A DNA stretch of 58,472 nt from Bradyrhizobium iriomotense (lineage in GTDB: Bacteria; Pseudomonadota; Alphaproteobacteria; Rhizobiales; Xanthobacteraceae): positions 1 through 58,472 of the forward strand of contig NZ_BSOW01000047.1 in assembly GCF_030160715.1 (NCBI RefSeq), in the 5' to 3' direction. The position numbers and the translations under genes are program-made. The notes beneath the pieces were generated by a model. That model was not told the DNA's origin, did no database searches, and saw nothing but the letters and a program-made list of their open reading frames with translations. This document shows, piece by piece, positions 28,323-36,630 of this stretch (positions within the stretch are counted from its first letter, which is position 1; every line of letters starts with the position of its first letter).

Positions 28323-29632
28323 GTAATCGCACTCATGTTTTCCGCCGATGTCATTGCCTCCGACACAACGTTCAGCTCTGCATGGTCGGGACTGTCGTAC
28401 CCGTGCTCAGATTGATCCAGATAGAACGGCTGTCCGAGGAGGCTGTTGATAATGAGGCTGTTGCGGTACGCCACCAGCGACAGGTTTGCGCTCTGTAACC
28501 CGTGCTGCAGGCGGCTTTGATTCTGCAAATAGACCGGTCCTGGCATTTTCTGGGTGAAGCTGACCGCGTAGTCCGCCCCCAGCACGGGCAGGTTGTTCTC
28601 CATGTGCGCGCTGCCTAGGAGCGACTGCAGAAAGAGGGGAGTGCGCGGCCGAAAGCCCGTGGCGAGTACGATGCGATCAACGACGATGCTGCGATGCTGC
28701 TGCCTGGTGAGACCGGTCAGATCTACTCGCCAGCGCTTGTTGAGAAGCGTGATGTGCTTCAGGGTGACATTGCAGAGCAAATGGAAGCTCTCAGAGAGCG
28801 CACCTTCCACGTCTCGCTCATACAAAATGTCGTAGAGGCGATTGCACAGCTCAGCAGAAATGCCATCGCTGGTCAGCTTCTCACGCGCGATGATGGCACG
28901 GCGGTGCGCAAGCGGCAGGGCGTGAAAGCGCCGGCTATAACCGGGTATATAGGCCTCGTTGACGAAACTGGTGTCGTCCATTGCAAACAGGTTTGAGCGC
29001 GACGTGACCCAGGTAATCCGGGGGGTGTCGGGGCGAATGAGCATGTGCTCGACAATCTCCGCGCCGCTCTGACCGCCTCCCACCACGAGCACATGCTCGT
29101 CCGTCCGAGGTAATCCCCGTTCAAGATAGTCAGCCGCATGGTAGACAGTGTCGCAAATGAGGGGCTTAGCGAACCGGGGCATTTTTGGCTCGACGCCAAC
29201 TGCGATCACCACGGCGCGCGCCAGATATGTGGTTGTGCCCGTACTGACGCGATAGGCGTCCCTGAAGGCGGCCACATCTAAGACTTCTTCGTGAAAGCGG
29301 AGCGTGCCGAGTTGTCGCGCGACCCACCGGTAATAGTCGGTGAACTCCCGCCGCGAGGTCGAAGCGTTGCGTTTGTTGATGAAATTGTAGAGCCGCCCGT
29401 TGACTGCGAGGTAATTCAGGAAGGAATAGGGACTGGTGGGGTCTACCAAAGTCACGCAATCCTTGAATGGCGACACTTGTAACCGGCTGTTCGGCAACGC
29501 CAATCCCGGATGCCAGCAAAATGCCCCGCGCTTCTCCAGGAATAATGCGCGTAGAGGCGTAGGTTCAATCAGCGCCGCCAGGCTGAGATTGAACGGACCG
29601 ATCCCGACGCCAATGACATCCAGCGTATCCAC
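28319..29632 (-). CDS. Lysine/ornithine N-monooxygenase (IucD/SidA family)
   Basis: FAD- and NADPH-dependent N-hydroxylating monooxygenase, 437 residues, full length. The FAD loop is GVGIGPFNLSLAAL (8-21), followed by the family block CWHPGLALPNSRLQVSPFKD. The NADPH loop is VLVVGGGQSGAEIVEHML near residue 200, and the C-terminal ATGF motif is IVLATGFRPRTP. It should make N6-hydroxylysine or N5-hydroxyornithine. GTG 29632 is the start; the ribosome site is weak (GAGA). In siderophore clusters such enzymes pair with acyltransferases and NRPS or NIS synthetases, none of which is here. Instead it heads an operon with a cupin and a MetRS-like gene, the combination known for hydrazine formation. 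Confidence 0.92.
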   Translation of the reverse strand: MDTLDVIGVGIGPFNLSLAALIEPTPLRALFLEKRGAFCWHPGLALPNSRLQVSPFKDCVTLVDPTSPYSFLNYLAVNGRLYNFINKRNASTSRREFTDYYRWVARQLGTLRFHEEVLDVAAFRDAYRVSTGTTTYLARAVVIAVGVEPKMPRFAKPLICDTVYHAADYLERGLPRTDEHVLVVGGGQSGAEIVEHMLIRPDTPRITWVTSRSNLFAMDDTSFVNEAYIPGYSRRFHALPLAHRRAIIAREKLTSDGISAELCNRLYDILYERDVEGALSESFHLLCNVTLKHITLLNKRWRVDLTGLTRQQHRSIVVDRIVLATGFRPRTPLFLQSLLGSAHMENNLPVLGADYAVSFTQKMPGPVYLQNQSRLQHGLQSANLSLVAYRNSLIINSLLGQPFYLDQSEHGYDSPDHAELNVVSEAMTSAENMSAIT

Positions 29633-30027
29633 GAAGCTTTCTCTCGCGCTTGCATAAGGTCGTCCCCGCTTGAGGAGGGCGGTCAGTTGCTGCGCATGGA
29701 AACCTACAATCTGACACTACGTGAGATACAAGTCGCTTTATCGCCGCACTGAAGGGGATGTTTTGAGTAAGGTTGCGTCTCCTCGCCGACCGCAAACGCA
29801 CTCCTCCGGCAGAGTTGTCTCATGGACGACGAAAGAGGGGCGGATGTGCTAAATCGCCGCCGGGTATACGTTACGGCTGTGACCGGACGTGCCCTGAGCG
29901 ACTTAAACGCCGCTCGCGTTGGCTGAAAGCGCGCTCTAAGGGCCGCCCGCGGAAACAGATGGCCGTGTGCGACGACTTGAAGCGTCGGGAATGCCGCGCT
30001 GGAGATTACGGCGGAGGCATACGGTAT
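29633..30027. other. Gap between pabA and the N-hydroxylase operon
   Basis: 395 bases. A 92-codon plus-strand frame here is very Arg-rich and unsupported. The gap is long enough for a separate promoter for the N-hydroxylase operon. I found no clear terminator after pabA and no recognisable activator site. Confidence 0.4.
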
Positions 30028-30612
30028 TCACGCTCGAAAGCTCTCTGCTAATCGCAAAAAATTGCTGAGCAGAGCGTCTCCTTGTTGGGTCAATATCGAT
30101 TCGGGATGGAACTGCACGCCAAAGGTCGGTTGATCGCAATGCGCAAGGGCCATGATCTCGCCCTCGTCGGAACGCGCCGTGACCATAAGGGGCGAGGTGT
30201 TGGACGGATCGATCTCAACAACAAGAGAATGGTAGCGCCCCACGCAAAGAGGGGAAGGGAGACCTTCGAATAGCCCTTCGCCGTCATGCCTGACATGTGA
30301 GGACCGACCGTGCATGGGGCGACGTGCCCGTGCCACCCTTCCGCCGAAAACACTCCCGATGCACTGGTGTCCAAGGCAAATGCCTAGAATCGGGACGCGA
30401 CCTGAAAGCTCGCGAACAATCGAGGTCGATATTCCCGCTTCCGTCGGGGAACAGGGACCTGGCGAGATGACCACGGCGCGTGGCCTGAGACGGACAATAT
30501 CGCCCGTGCTGATCACATCATTCCGGATCACTTCCGTTGCTTCACCAAGCCGGCGGAAGTATCGGGCAATGTTGAAGACGAAGGAGTCGTAGTTGTCGAT
30601 GATGACAATCAA
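30028..30612 (-). CDS. pabA: Aminodeoxychorismate/anthranilate synthase glutaminase subunit
   Basis: Class I glutamine amidotransferase of 194 residues that feeds ammonia to the synthase encoded just upstream. MIVIIDNYDSFVFNIARYF opens exactly like PabA/TrpG. The nucleophile Cys79 is in ILGICLGHQCIGSVFGG, and the His/Glu pair is in FGVQFHPESIL near residue 170. Its start is a TTG whose last two bases lie in the upstream TGA (TTGA), so translation is coupled to pabB. Because the partner is of PabB type, I call this pabA; the same subunit often serves anthranilate synthase too. Confidence 0.9.
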   Translation of the reverse strand: MIVIIDNYDSFVFNIARYFRRLGEATEVIRNDVISTGDIVRLRPRAVVISPGPCSPTEAGISTSIVRELSGRVPILGICLGHQCIGSVFGGRVARARRPMHGRSSHVRHDGEGLFEGLPSPLCVGRYHSLVVEIDPSNTSPLMVTARSDEGEIMALAHCDQPTFGVQFHPESILTQQGDALLSNFLRLAESFRA

Positions 30613-32018
30613 GGGTCACCGGAAGAATAGGCGGCAAATGCATCAAACATTCGCTGGGCTTTGGCGAGTGTCTCATCGTATTCAGCCGCTGGATCCGACA
30701 TCGCCGTTATCCCGCCACCTGCATGAAACACAGCCGAGCCGTCGTCGATCGTGACAGTGCGGATCGCAATATTCGTATCCATGTGGCCGCTAAAGGCGAT
30801 GAAGCCGATCGCCCCGCAATAGGCCTCCCGTGTGACTCGCTCGATTTCGGTGATAATTTCCATCGCTCTCACCTTCGGCGCCCCGGTGATGGAGCCGCCT
30901 GGAAAGCAGGCACGAAGCAGGGCGACAGCGTCTTGGCTCTCTTCAAGTTCACCAGTCACGGCTGATACGAGGTGGTGCACAGAGGCGTAGGATTCGAGAT
31001 TGCACAGCGCAGGAACATCAACTGAATGTGGGGTGCATACACGTGACAGATCACTCCGCTGGAGGTCGACGATCATGATGTTCTCGGCACGATCCTTGTC
31101 GGAGTTGACCAGGAGTTGAGCCTGGCGCTGATCTTCCACGGGCTCAGTGGAGCGCGCGCTTGTGCCTTTGATGGGGCGCGTTTCGACGCGCCGTCCGTCG
31201 AGTTTGAGGAAACGCTCCGGCGAGCTTGATGCGATTGTGAGATTGCCGTAACGCAGGAGCGCTGCGAACGGTGCGGTGTTCAATGACCGCAGTTGGCAGT
31301 AGAAGGCGACCGGATCAAATGAGGTCGGTAGCCGGGCGCTGAAACGCTGCGCAATATTGACTTGAAAGACGTCTCCAGCCAGAATCAGGTCGATCACGCG
31401 CTGTACCGCCGCAATGTAGCCCGCGCGGCTAAAGTTCGAGCGCCATGGTCCGACCGTGCCGTGGGCGTCATTCCTCGCCAAGTTTGAGGTGGCAAGGAGA
31501 GCTGCAAACTCATTGGCTCGTTGACGTGCACGCGCCGCTCGTCGCGCGGGATCCTGCTCCGGCCAGCCTGTCGAAACGATCCAGCATCTGTTCTCGCGGT
31601 GATCGTGGCTGACGACCACGTCATAGAAATGCAGGACTGCTTGAGGTAAGCGGTGTCCTGAGGCTGCCGGCACCGGCAATCGCTCCAATGTCCTATTCAG
31701 ATCGTACCCAAAGACCCCGGCCGCTCCGCCCTGAAATGGCGGCAGATCAGGGCGGTGCTCTTGCGGATACCTAGCAAGCAGCTTGCGAAGGGCTCCCCAT
31801 GGATCGTCGTCAAGACACTGCCCGTTCCAACTCGGCCGCCCGTCCGCGACCATATAAGTGCCGAACGGGTCGCAGGCCAGATATGAGTAGCGCCCCAGCG
31901 GCTCCTGGCTTGCTGCGCTATCAAGAAACGTAAGATGACGTCGGTCGGCGAGGCGCCGCATTGCTGTGACAGGGGCAATCCATGGCAGTTCGCGGACGTG
32001 GATCGGGCTGTCAGTCAT
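30609..32018 (-). CDS. pabB: Aminodeoxychorismate synthase component I
   Basis: Chorismate-using enzyme, 469 residues, that makes 4-amino-4-deoxychorismate with ammonia from PabA. The core has ERFLKLDGRRVETRPIKGTS; the Lys284 in PIKGT is the PabB hallmark (anthranilate synthase has PIAGT). It is followed by VDLQRSDLSRVC and CFPGGSITGAPKVRAMEIIT, the chorismate and magnesium sites. The N-terminal lobe is normal. It overlaps pabA by 4 bases and lies 93 bases after the Dabb gene. No pabC lyase is next to it. Either it boosts p-aminobenzoate for folate, in line with the biotin and pantothenate genes nearby, or it supplies an aminodeoxychorismate unit to the adjacent hydrazine-type cluster. Confidence 0.93.
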   Translation of the reverse strand: MTDSPIHVRELPWIAPVTAMRRLADRRHLTFLDSAASQEPLGRYSYLACDPFGTYMVADGRPSWNGQCLDDDPWGALRKLLARYPQEHRPDLPPFQGGAAGVFGYDLNRTLERLPVPAASGHRLPQAVLHFYDVVVSHDHRENRCWIVSTGWPEQDPARRAARARQRANEFAALLATSNLARNDAHGTVGPWRSNFSRAGYIAAVQRVIDLILAGDVFQVNIAQRFSARLPTSFDPVAFYCQLRSLNTAPFAALLRYGNLTIASSSPERFLKLDGRRVETRPIKGTSARSTEPVEDQRQAQLLVNSDKDRAENIMIVDLQRSDLSRVCTPHSVDVPALCNLESYASVHHLVSAVTGELEESQDAVALLRACFPGGSITGAPKVRAMEIITEIERVTREAYCGAIGFIAFSGHMDTNIAIRTVTIDDGSAVFHAGGGITAMSDPAAEYDETLAKAQRMFDAFAAYSSGDP

Positions 32019-32111
32019 CGGCGAATAGCGTCCGCGTGCTGGCGAGGATGGTCCGCCAAATGAGATCGAGGATAGATCGGAGCCTGCAAGCTCGTGGAAC
32101 TGACGCTCAGC

Positions 32112-32447
32112 TTAGCCCCCGCCCGTGGATGCAGCGCAGTGAGTAAGGAATCGCACATCGCTTGCTACATCGTAGTCGGCCGCGAACCGCAGCTCGCGGA
32201 GTGGGCGTACCCGCCTGATCGATTCCTGGTATAGGTCATGCGCTTTGTAAGCTGCCAGTTTCGCCTCGTTCTCGAACTCCCCATAAACGATGACGTCGAT
32301 GTCGTTGCCGAGCTGGTCGCTCTTGCGGTTGCGAGCGACCTCCAGCCGGCTTGCATGCGGGATGGTCGTCAGAACCGATAGGCCCTCGATGATCAGGTCA
32401 ATCTGCGCCTCATCCTTGGCGGTGAACAAAACGATGTGTCGGATCAT
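32112..32447 (-). CDS. Stress-responsive A/B-barrel (Dabb) domain protein
   Basis: 111 residues. MIRHIVLFTAKDEAQIDLII and the VIVYGEFENEAKLAAYKAHD block are characteristic of the Dabb family of small dimeric barrels. The last ~10 residues are poorly conserved. Many members have unknown function; some act as cyclases or isomerases in secondary metabolism. ATG 32447 fits the family N-terminus; the frame is open another 43 codons upstream without support. It is the first gene of the minus-strand series leading into pabBA, and may belong with that pathway. Confidence 0.8.
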   Translation of the reverse strand: MIRHIVLFTAKDEAQIDLIIEGLSVLTTIPHASRLEVARNRKSDQLGNDIDVIVYGEFENEAKLAAYKAHDLYQESIRRVRPLRELRFAADYDVASDVRFLTHCAASTGGG

Positions 32448-32602
32448 GGATACTCTAGGAGTGCTATGAGAGATGGGGCGCTTAACTAACTTGGGATCGC
32501 GGCTTCCGCAACAACTCTGCTGCATCGCTGGTTGATGATCGATTGTTCGCGCTGCTCCGCCCCGCAACTTTGTCAACTCAGCTCGGAAGTGGCGCTTCTT
32601 GA

Positions 32603-33235
32603 TCAGGAGGTCTGAAGGGCGAGGCGCTCGATGGATTGAATGTGACGCGCGAGAAGGTTACAGGCTTGGTCAAGGTTGCGCGCTCGCAGGGCCTGAAAGA
32701 TCAGGCGGTGATCTTGGTTGGACCGTGGGCGCCAGCCGGCCGTGCGCGCCATCGCGAAGACCAGCCGAGAATTGGCCAGCTGAAGCTCGTCGAGGCTTGC
32801 AAGCAGGCGCGGCATCGCACAGGGCGCAACCAGGGCGTAATGAAAGGCCCGGTTGGCCATCTCAAAATCCTCAATCGTCTGGGCATTGTCTCCTTCAATC
32901 AGGGCAAGTTCAATGCGTGCCAGGTGGACCGATGAGAGCTTTGGAGCTGCATTGCGCAGCGCGACCACCTCGAGCGCTGCACGCATCTCGGCGATCTCCT
33001 TCACCGAATTCGCATCGAGCGGTGCAACCCGCACGCCTCGACGAGGCGCACTCACGACAAGATGTTGAGCCTCCAGTTGTCGAAAAGCCTCGCGCACCGG
33101 GACGTGACTTGAATTGAATTCTCGCGCGACATGATCCTGGCGCAGAGGGGAGTCTGGGTGTAGCGCGCCGTTGATAATGCGCTCGCCAATCGACTCGGCG
33201 ATGCGTCCAGCAGTCGTCCTGTTCTTAGCTGTCAT
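32603..33235 (-). CDS. bioR: BioR-type GntR-family repressor of biotin genes
   Basis: GntR regulator of the FadR subgroup, 210 residues. The N-terminal winged HTH is GRIAESIGERIINGALHPDS, then DHVAREFNSSHVPVREAFRQ and LEAQHLVVS. The rest is the all-helical FCD ligand domain. I call it BioR because it is divergent from bioB, and both promoters carry copies of the alphaproteobacterial BioR box (consensus TTATCTATAA). One box overlaps its own start codon, which suggests autoregulation. There is no ribosome site before ATG 33235, so the transcript may be leaderless. Confidence 0.88.
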   Translation of the reverse strand: MTAKNRTTAGRIAESIGERIINGALHPDSPLRQDHVAREFNSSHVPVREAFRQLEAQHLVVSAPRRGVRVAPLDANSVKEIAEMRAALEVVALRNAAPKLSSVHLARIELALIEGDNAQTIEDFEMANRAFHYALVAPCAMPRLLASLDELQLANSRLVFAMARTAGWRPRSNQDHRLIFQALRARNLDQACNLLARHIQSIERLALQTS

Positions 33236-33248
33236 AGATTATCTATCG
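33234..33248. promoter_or_regulatory. BioR box at the bioR start
   Basis: ATAGATTATCTAT (33234-33246) contains TTATCTATCG (33239-33248), matching the BioR consensus TTATCTATAA at 8 of 10 positions. It overlaps the bioR start codon, so bound BioR would block its own transcription start or translation. Confidence 0.75.
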
Positions 33249-33303
33249 GAAAAGTGGGTGCGCCTCGGTAGCGCATCGATTAGCATCAATCCAATGCTGC
33301 TGA

Positions 33304-33332
33304 CGATAGATAATTCGCGTGATTATCTATGA
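33304..33332. promoter_or_regulatory. Paired inverted BioR boxes before bioB
   Basis: CGATAGATAA (33304-33313) and TTATCTATGA (33323-33332) are two BioR-type half-sites facing each other about one helical turn apart. The inner repeats ATAGATAAT and ATTATCTAT are perfect inverses. The right site overlaps the first possible bioB start codon, consistent with direct repression. Confidence 0.8.
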
Positions 33333-34345
33333 TTATGGACGCGAGGCTTATGGACGTCTTTGATGGAGTTGACCGGAACGGAAGCTGCGAGCTCGCGCAG
33401 GTCGGCGGGACATGGAAACGCACTGACGCCGAAGCGGTCTATGATCTGCCCTTCGCTGAGCTGATGTTTCGAGCGCAATGCGTTCACCGCGACAACTTCG
33501 ATCCAAACCACGTCGAAACAGCTAGTCTGCTCAGCGTCAAGACGGGGGGCTGCCCGGAAGACTGCGGCTACTGCGCGCAGAGCGCGCGCTACGAGACGGG
33601 GGTGAAAGCGACCCGCCTGATGGATTGTAGCGACGTGGTCACCGCCGCGCAGCGCGCCAAGGAGGCAGGCGCAACCCGCTTCTGCATGGCTGCGGCTTGG
33701 CGCAGTCCAAAAGACCGTGATCTCGATCGGGTCTGCGAAATGGTCAGCGCTGTCAAAGATCTTGGCATGGAAACCTGCGTCACGCTCGGCATGCTGACGC
33801 CGAAACAGGCGGCGCGGCTTTTCGAGGCGGGGCTCGACTTCTACAATCACAACGTGGACACCTCGCCTGAGTTTTACGGCAGTATCATCACCACCCGCTC
33901 GCTGCAGGACCGAATTGACACGCTTGAGCATGTGCGCGAGGCGGGCATCAAGGTCTGCTGCGGCGGCATTATCGGCATGGGAGAGGGGGTTCAAGATCGG
34001 CTCGACATGCTCGTCCTGCTCGCCAATCTCTCGAAGCCTCCGGAAAGCGTGCCGATCAATCTTTGGAACGAGGTCGAGGGGGTTCCGGTCGTTGATACCG
34101 CGCAGGCTCCAGATCCGATCGCGCTGGTGCGTCTGGTCGCAACCGCCCGAATCATGATGCCCAGAAGCGTCATTCGGTTGTCCGCCGGACGGCATGACAT
34201 CACCGACGAATTGCACGCGCTGTGCTTCTTGGCCGGTGCGAATTCAATTTTCATCGGGGACGTGCTGCTGACAACTAAAAATCCGAAAGCCGACCGCGAC
34301 GCCAAGTTGCTGACCAAGCTCGGCATCACATCTGCCCTTGCCTGA
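33329..34345 (+). CDS. bioB: Biotin synthase
   Basis: Radical SAM enzyme that inserts sulfur into dethiobiotin; 338 residues. The cluster motif CPEDCGYC (Cys75, 79, 82) lies in SVKTGGCPEDCGYCAQSARY; later blocks are YNHNVDTSPEFYGSI, CCGGIIGMGEGVQDRLDML and the Arg/Asn-rich ARIMMPRSVIRLSAGR, whose Arg binds the [2Fe-2S] cluster. ATG 33329 is the longest start but overlaps the operator; ATG 33335 and ATG 33350 (GAGG close by) are alternatives. First gene of bioB-panD-bioF-bioD-bioA. Confidence 0.96.
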   Translation: MIMDARLMDVFDGVDRNGSCELAQVGGTWKRTDAEAVYDLPFAELMFRAQCVHRDNFDPNHVETASLLSVKTGGCPEDCGYCAQSARYETGVKATRLMDCSDVVTAAQRAKEAGATRFCMAAAWRSPKDRDLDRVCEMVSAVKDLGMETCVTLGMLTPKQAARLFEAGLDFYNHNVDTSPEFYGSIITTRSLQDRIDTLEHVREAGIKVCCGGIIGMGEGVQDRLDMLVLLANLSKPPESVPINLWNEVEGVPVVDTAQAPDPIALVRLVATARIMMPRSVIRLSAGRHDITDELHALCFLAGANSIFIGDVLLTTKNPKADRDAKLLTKLGITSALA

Positions 34346-34400
34346 ACCAAAAGCGGCAGCAACCGAGCCCGTGTGCAGACCTCCAAGATCAGGTTGAGAA

Positions 34401-34754
34401 ATGCAGATTACCTTGTTGAAAGGCAAAATCCACTGCGCATCGGTGACCGAAGCCGATCTGCACTATGAAGGCTCAATTTCAATTGAGCGTGCGCTACTGG
34501 ACGCGGCGGGATTCCTGGTGAACGAACGGGTCGAGATTCACAACGTCGAAACCGGCGCCCAATTCGCCACTTATGTCACTGAGGCGCCGGGCGGCGCGGG
34601 CACTATCAACTTGAACGGTGCGGCTGCGCGATTAGCGTTACCCGGAGACAAAATCAGCATCCTTGCATACGCCTTACTTGATGAAGCGGAAGCCAAGACG
34701 TTCAGACCACGTATTGTACTCGTCGATCGAGAGAATCGAATATTGCCGGTTTGA
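34401..34754 (+). CDS. panD: Aspartate 1-decarboxylase
   Basis: Pyruvoyl-dependent enzyme making beta-alanine for pantothenate; 117 residues. The self-cleavage site is LHYEGSISIERALLDAAG, with Gly24-Ser25 as the bond that is cut to form the pyruvoyl group. Later marks are ATYVTEAPGGAGTINLNGAA (the Tyr and the Asn loop) and GDKISILAYALLDE. It sits inside the biotin operon, 55 bases after bioB, and its stop codon overlaps an in-frame TTG of the bioF frame. panB and panC are about 15 kb away in this window. Confidence 0.95.
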   Translation: MQITLLKGKIHCASVTEADLHYEGSISIERALLDAAGFLVNERVEIHNVETGAQFATYVTEAPGGAGTINLNGAAARLALPGDKISILAYALLDEAEAKTFRPRIVLVDRENRILPV

Positions 34755-34834
34755 TCGCAAAGCGGCTAACCGAAGCCGTTTTTCTGCGCGGGTCCCCAGA
34801 ATTTTGCGCGATTTCAATGCCCTCAGGGTGCACA

Positions 34835-35986
34835 ATGAATTCAATCCACGCGGGAAAAGCTGCCCCATATAGCTCGGCGTTGAACGTCCTGAAAGAGGAC
34901 CACCGGTTGCGCAGCCTCAATCCGCGTGCAGGGATCGATTTCACGTCGAACGACTATCTGGCGCTCGCGAGCGCGCCGCGCGTGAAGAAAGCTGTCTTAG
35001 CAGCTATCGAGGCCGGCACACCGATCGGGGCCGGCGGGTCGCGGCTCCTGCGCGGCAATTGCGCAGAGCACGAACGTCTGGAAGCTGAAGCTGCCAGGTT
35101 CTTTGGCGCCGAGACGGCGCTTTTCTTCTGTAGCGGGTATGTCGCAAATTTTGCGGTCCTGACGACGGTGCCGCAGAAAGGCGATCTGCTTGTTCTCGAT
35201 TCTCTGGTGCACGCGAGCATCCATGAAGGCGCGCGAGCCGGCCGCGCAGACTTTCGGATGAGCGCGCATAACGACCCAGAGGCGGTAGCAGGCACGATTC
35301 GTGACTGGCGGGCAAATGGCGGAGTTGGCCGTGTCTGGATCGTGGCCGAAAGCCTCTATAGCATGGACGGCGATTTTGCCCCGCTCAAGGAGCTGGTTGC
35401 GCTCGCCGACCGGCATGATGCGTTCCTGATGGTGGATGAGGCCCATGCCACAGGCGTTTACGGTGAAAAGGGAGGGGGGCTCACCGCACCTTACGAGGGG
35501 CGAGAAAATCTCCTGGTCGTTCATACTTGCGGCAAGGCGCTAGGCGCTGCGGGTGCGCTCGTCACTGCGTCCGGCGTCTTGCGAGACTTTATGGTCAATC
35601 GGTGCCGTCCATTTATCTTCGCCACCGCCCCCTCGCCGTTGATCGCCGTTGCCGTGCGAGAAGCGATTCTGATCCTGCAGCAGGAACCCGAGCGTCAGCA
35701 GCGTCTCATCGAGCTCGTCGCGTTCACGCATCGGCAGATAAAGCAGCGCAGTTGGAAAAGTCCTTCGAACTCGCAGATCATACCCTACATTGTCGGCGAC
35801 AACGCGCGTGCGATGCGGCTCGCCTCTGCGCTGCAGGCGCGCGGCTTCGACATCCGCGGAATCCGCCCCCCAACCGTGCCGGCGGGCACGGCCCGTTTGC
35901 GAATCTCGCTGACACTCAACGTCGCTGAAGCTGACGTGCGCGCAATGCTCGATGCCCTCGTCGAGGAGACGGAAGGTGCACTTTGA
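34835..35986 (+). CDS. bioF: 8-amino-7-oxononanoate synthase
   Basis: PLP enzyme joining pimeloyl thioester and alanine; about 383 residues. RAGIDFTSNDYLALASAPRV is the usual opening; GTPIGAGGSRLLRGNCAEHE, LDSLVHASIHEGARAG (cofactor His), ESLYSMDGDFAPL, MVDEAHATGVYGEKGG and HTCGKALGAAGALV (PLP Lys) are all present. The frame stays open back to TTG 34751, but ATG 34835 has AGGG 6 bases upstream and gives the normal N-terminal length. Its stop overlaps the bioD start (TGATG). Confidence 0.94.
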   Translation: MNSIHAGKAAPYSSALNVLKEDHRLRSLNPRAGIDFTSNDYLALASAPRVKKAVLAAIEAGTPIGAGGSRLLRGNCAEHERLEAEAARFFGAETALFFCSGYVANFAVLTTVPQKGDLLVLDSLVHASIHEGARAGRADFRMSAHNDPEAVAGTIRDWRANGGVGRVWIVAESLYSMDGDFAPLKELVALADRHDAFLMVDEAHATGVYGEKGGGLTAPYEGRENLLVVHTCGKALGAAGALVTASGVLRDFMVNRCRPFIFATAPSPLIAVAVREAILILQQEPERQQRLIELVAFTHRQIKQRSWKSPSNSQIIPYIVGDNARAMRLASALQARGFDIRGIRPPTVPAGTARLRISLTLNVAEADVRAMLDALVEETEGAL

Positions 35987-36630
35987 TGAACCCAAGGATC
36001 GTGGTCACGGGCACAGATACCGGAATCGGAAAGACGGTATTTTCGTCGGGGCTCGCTAACCTCCTCGGCGCGAATTATTGGAAGCCGATTCAGGCCGGCC
36101 TCGATGGAGAGACAGATAGCCAGACCGTCGCGCGGCTGGGCGGCCTCTCAGCCGACCGCATCTTGCAAGAGCGCTACCGTCTTCGAACGCCCGCCTCGCC
36201 CCATTATTCGGCAGAGCTCGACGGAGTTCGCGTGGAAGCAGATTCGCTCGATTTGCCGGATACCGGGGGACGGCCATTGGTTATAGAGGGCGCGGGCGGG
36301 CTGATGGTGCCGCTGAGCGGCGACACACTTTACATCGATGTGTTCGAGCGGTGGCGGCTTCCAGTCGTGCTTTGCGCGAGCACAAAGCTTGGCACCATCA
36401 ATCACTCGCTGCTGTCGATAGAGGCTCTCCGAAAGCGTGATATCCCCATTCTCGGGATGGCCTTCATTGGCGAGCGAAATGCCGAGACTCAGACCGTCAT
36501 CCGCGAGATGGGGCGGGTGCGTTGGCTAGGACGATTGCCATGGCTCTCTGACCTCACCGCGGACACGCTGCAGGCAGCGTTCAAAGCCTCATTCCGTGCA
36601 GATAGTTTCAAGTTGTATGCCAAAGAATAA
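35986..36630 (+). CDS. bioD: Dethiobiotin synthetase
   Basis: ATP-dependent carboxylase/cyclase of 214 residues. The P-loop is VVTGTDTGIGKTVFSSGLAN at the N-terminus, followed by NYWKPIQAGLDGETDS (Lys of the active site) and VIEGAGGLMVPLSGD (the metal- and phosphate-contacting Glu). ATG 35986 overlaps the bioF stop. The end of the gene overlaps the bioA start by 14 bases in another frame. Length is normal. Confidence 0.95.
   Translation: MNPRIVVTGTDTGIGKTVFSSGLANLLGANYWKPIQAGLDGETDSQTVARLGGLSADRILQERYRLRTPASPHYSAELDGVRVEADSLDLPDTGGRPLVIEGAGGLMVPLSGDTLYIDVFERWRLPVVLCASTKLGTINHSLLSIEALRKRDIPILGMAFIGERNAETQTVIREMGRVRWLGRLPWLSDLTADTLQAAFKASFRADSFKLYAKE

Noticed and set aside
28319..29632. Siderophore (hydroxamate) locus explanation for the N-hydroxylase
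   Set aside because: No acyltransferase, NRPS, NIS synthetase or TonB receptor is nearby; the cupin and MetRS-like genes point to N-N bond formation instead.
30609..32018. Anthranilate synthase (TrpE) reading of the chorismate enzyme
   Set aside because: The active-site motif is PIKGT, with the Lys typical of PabB, not PIAGT.
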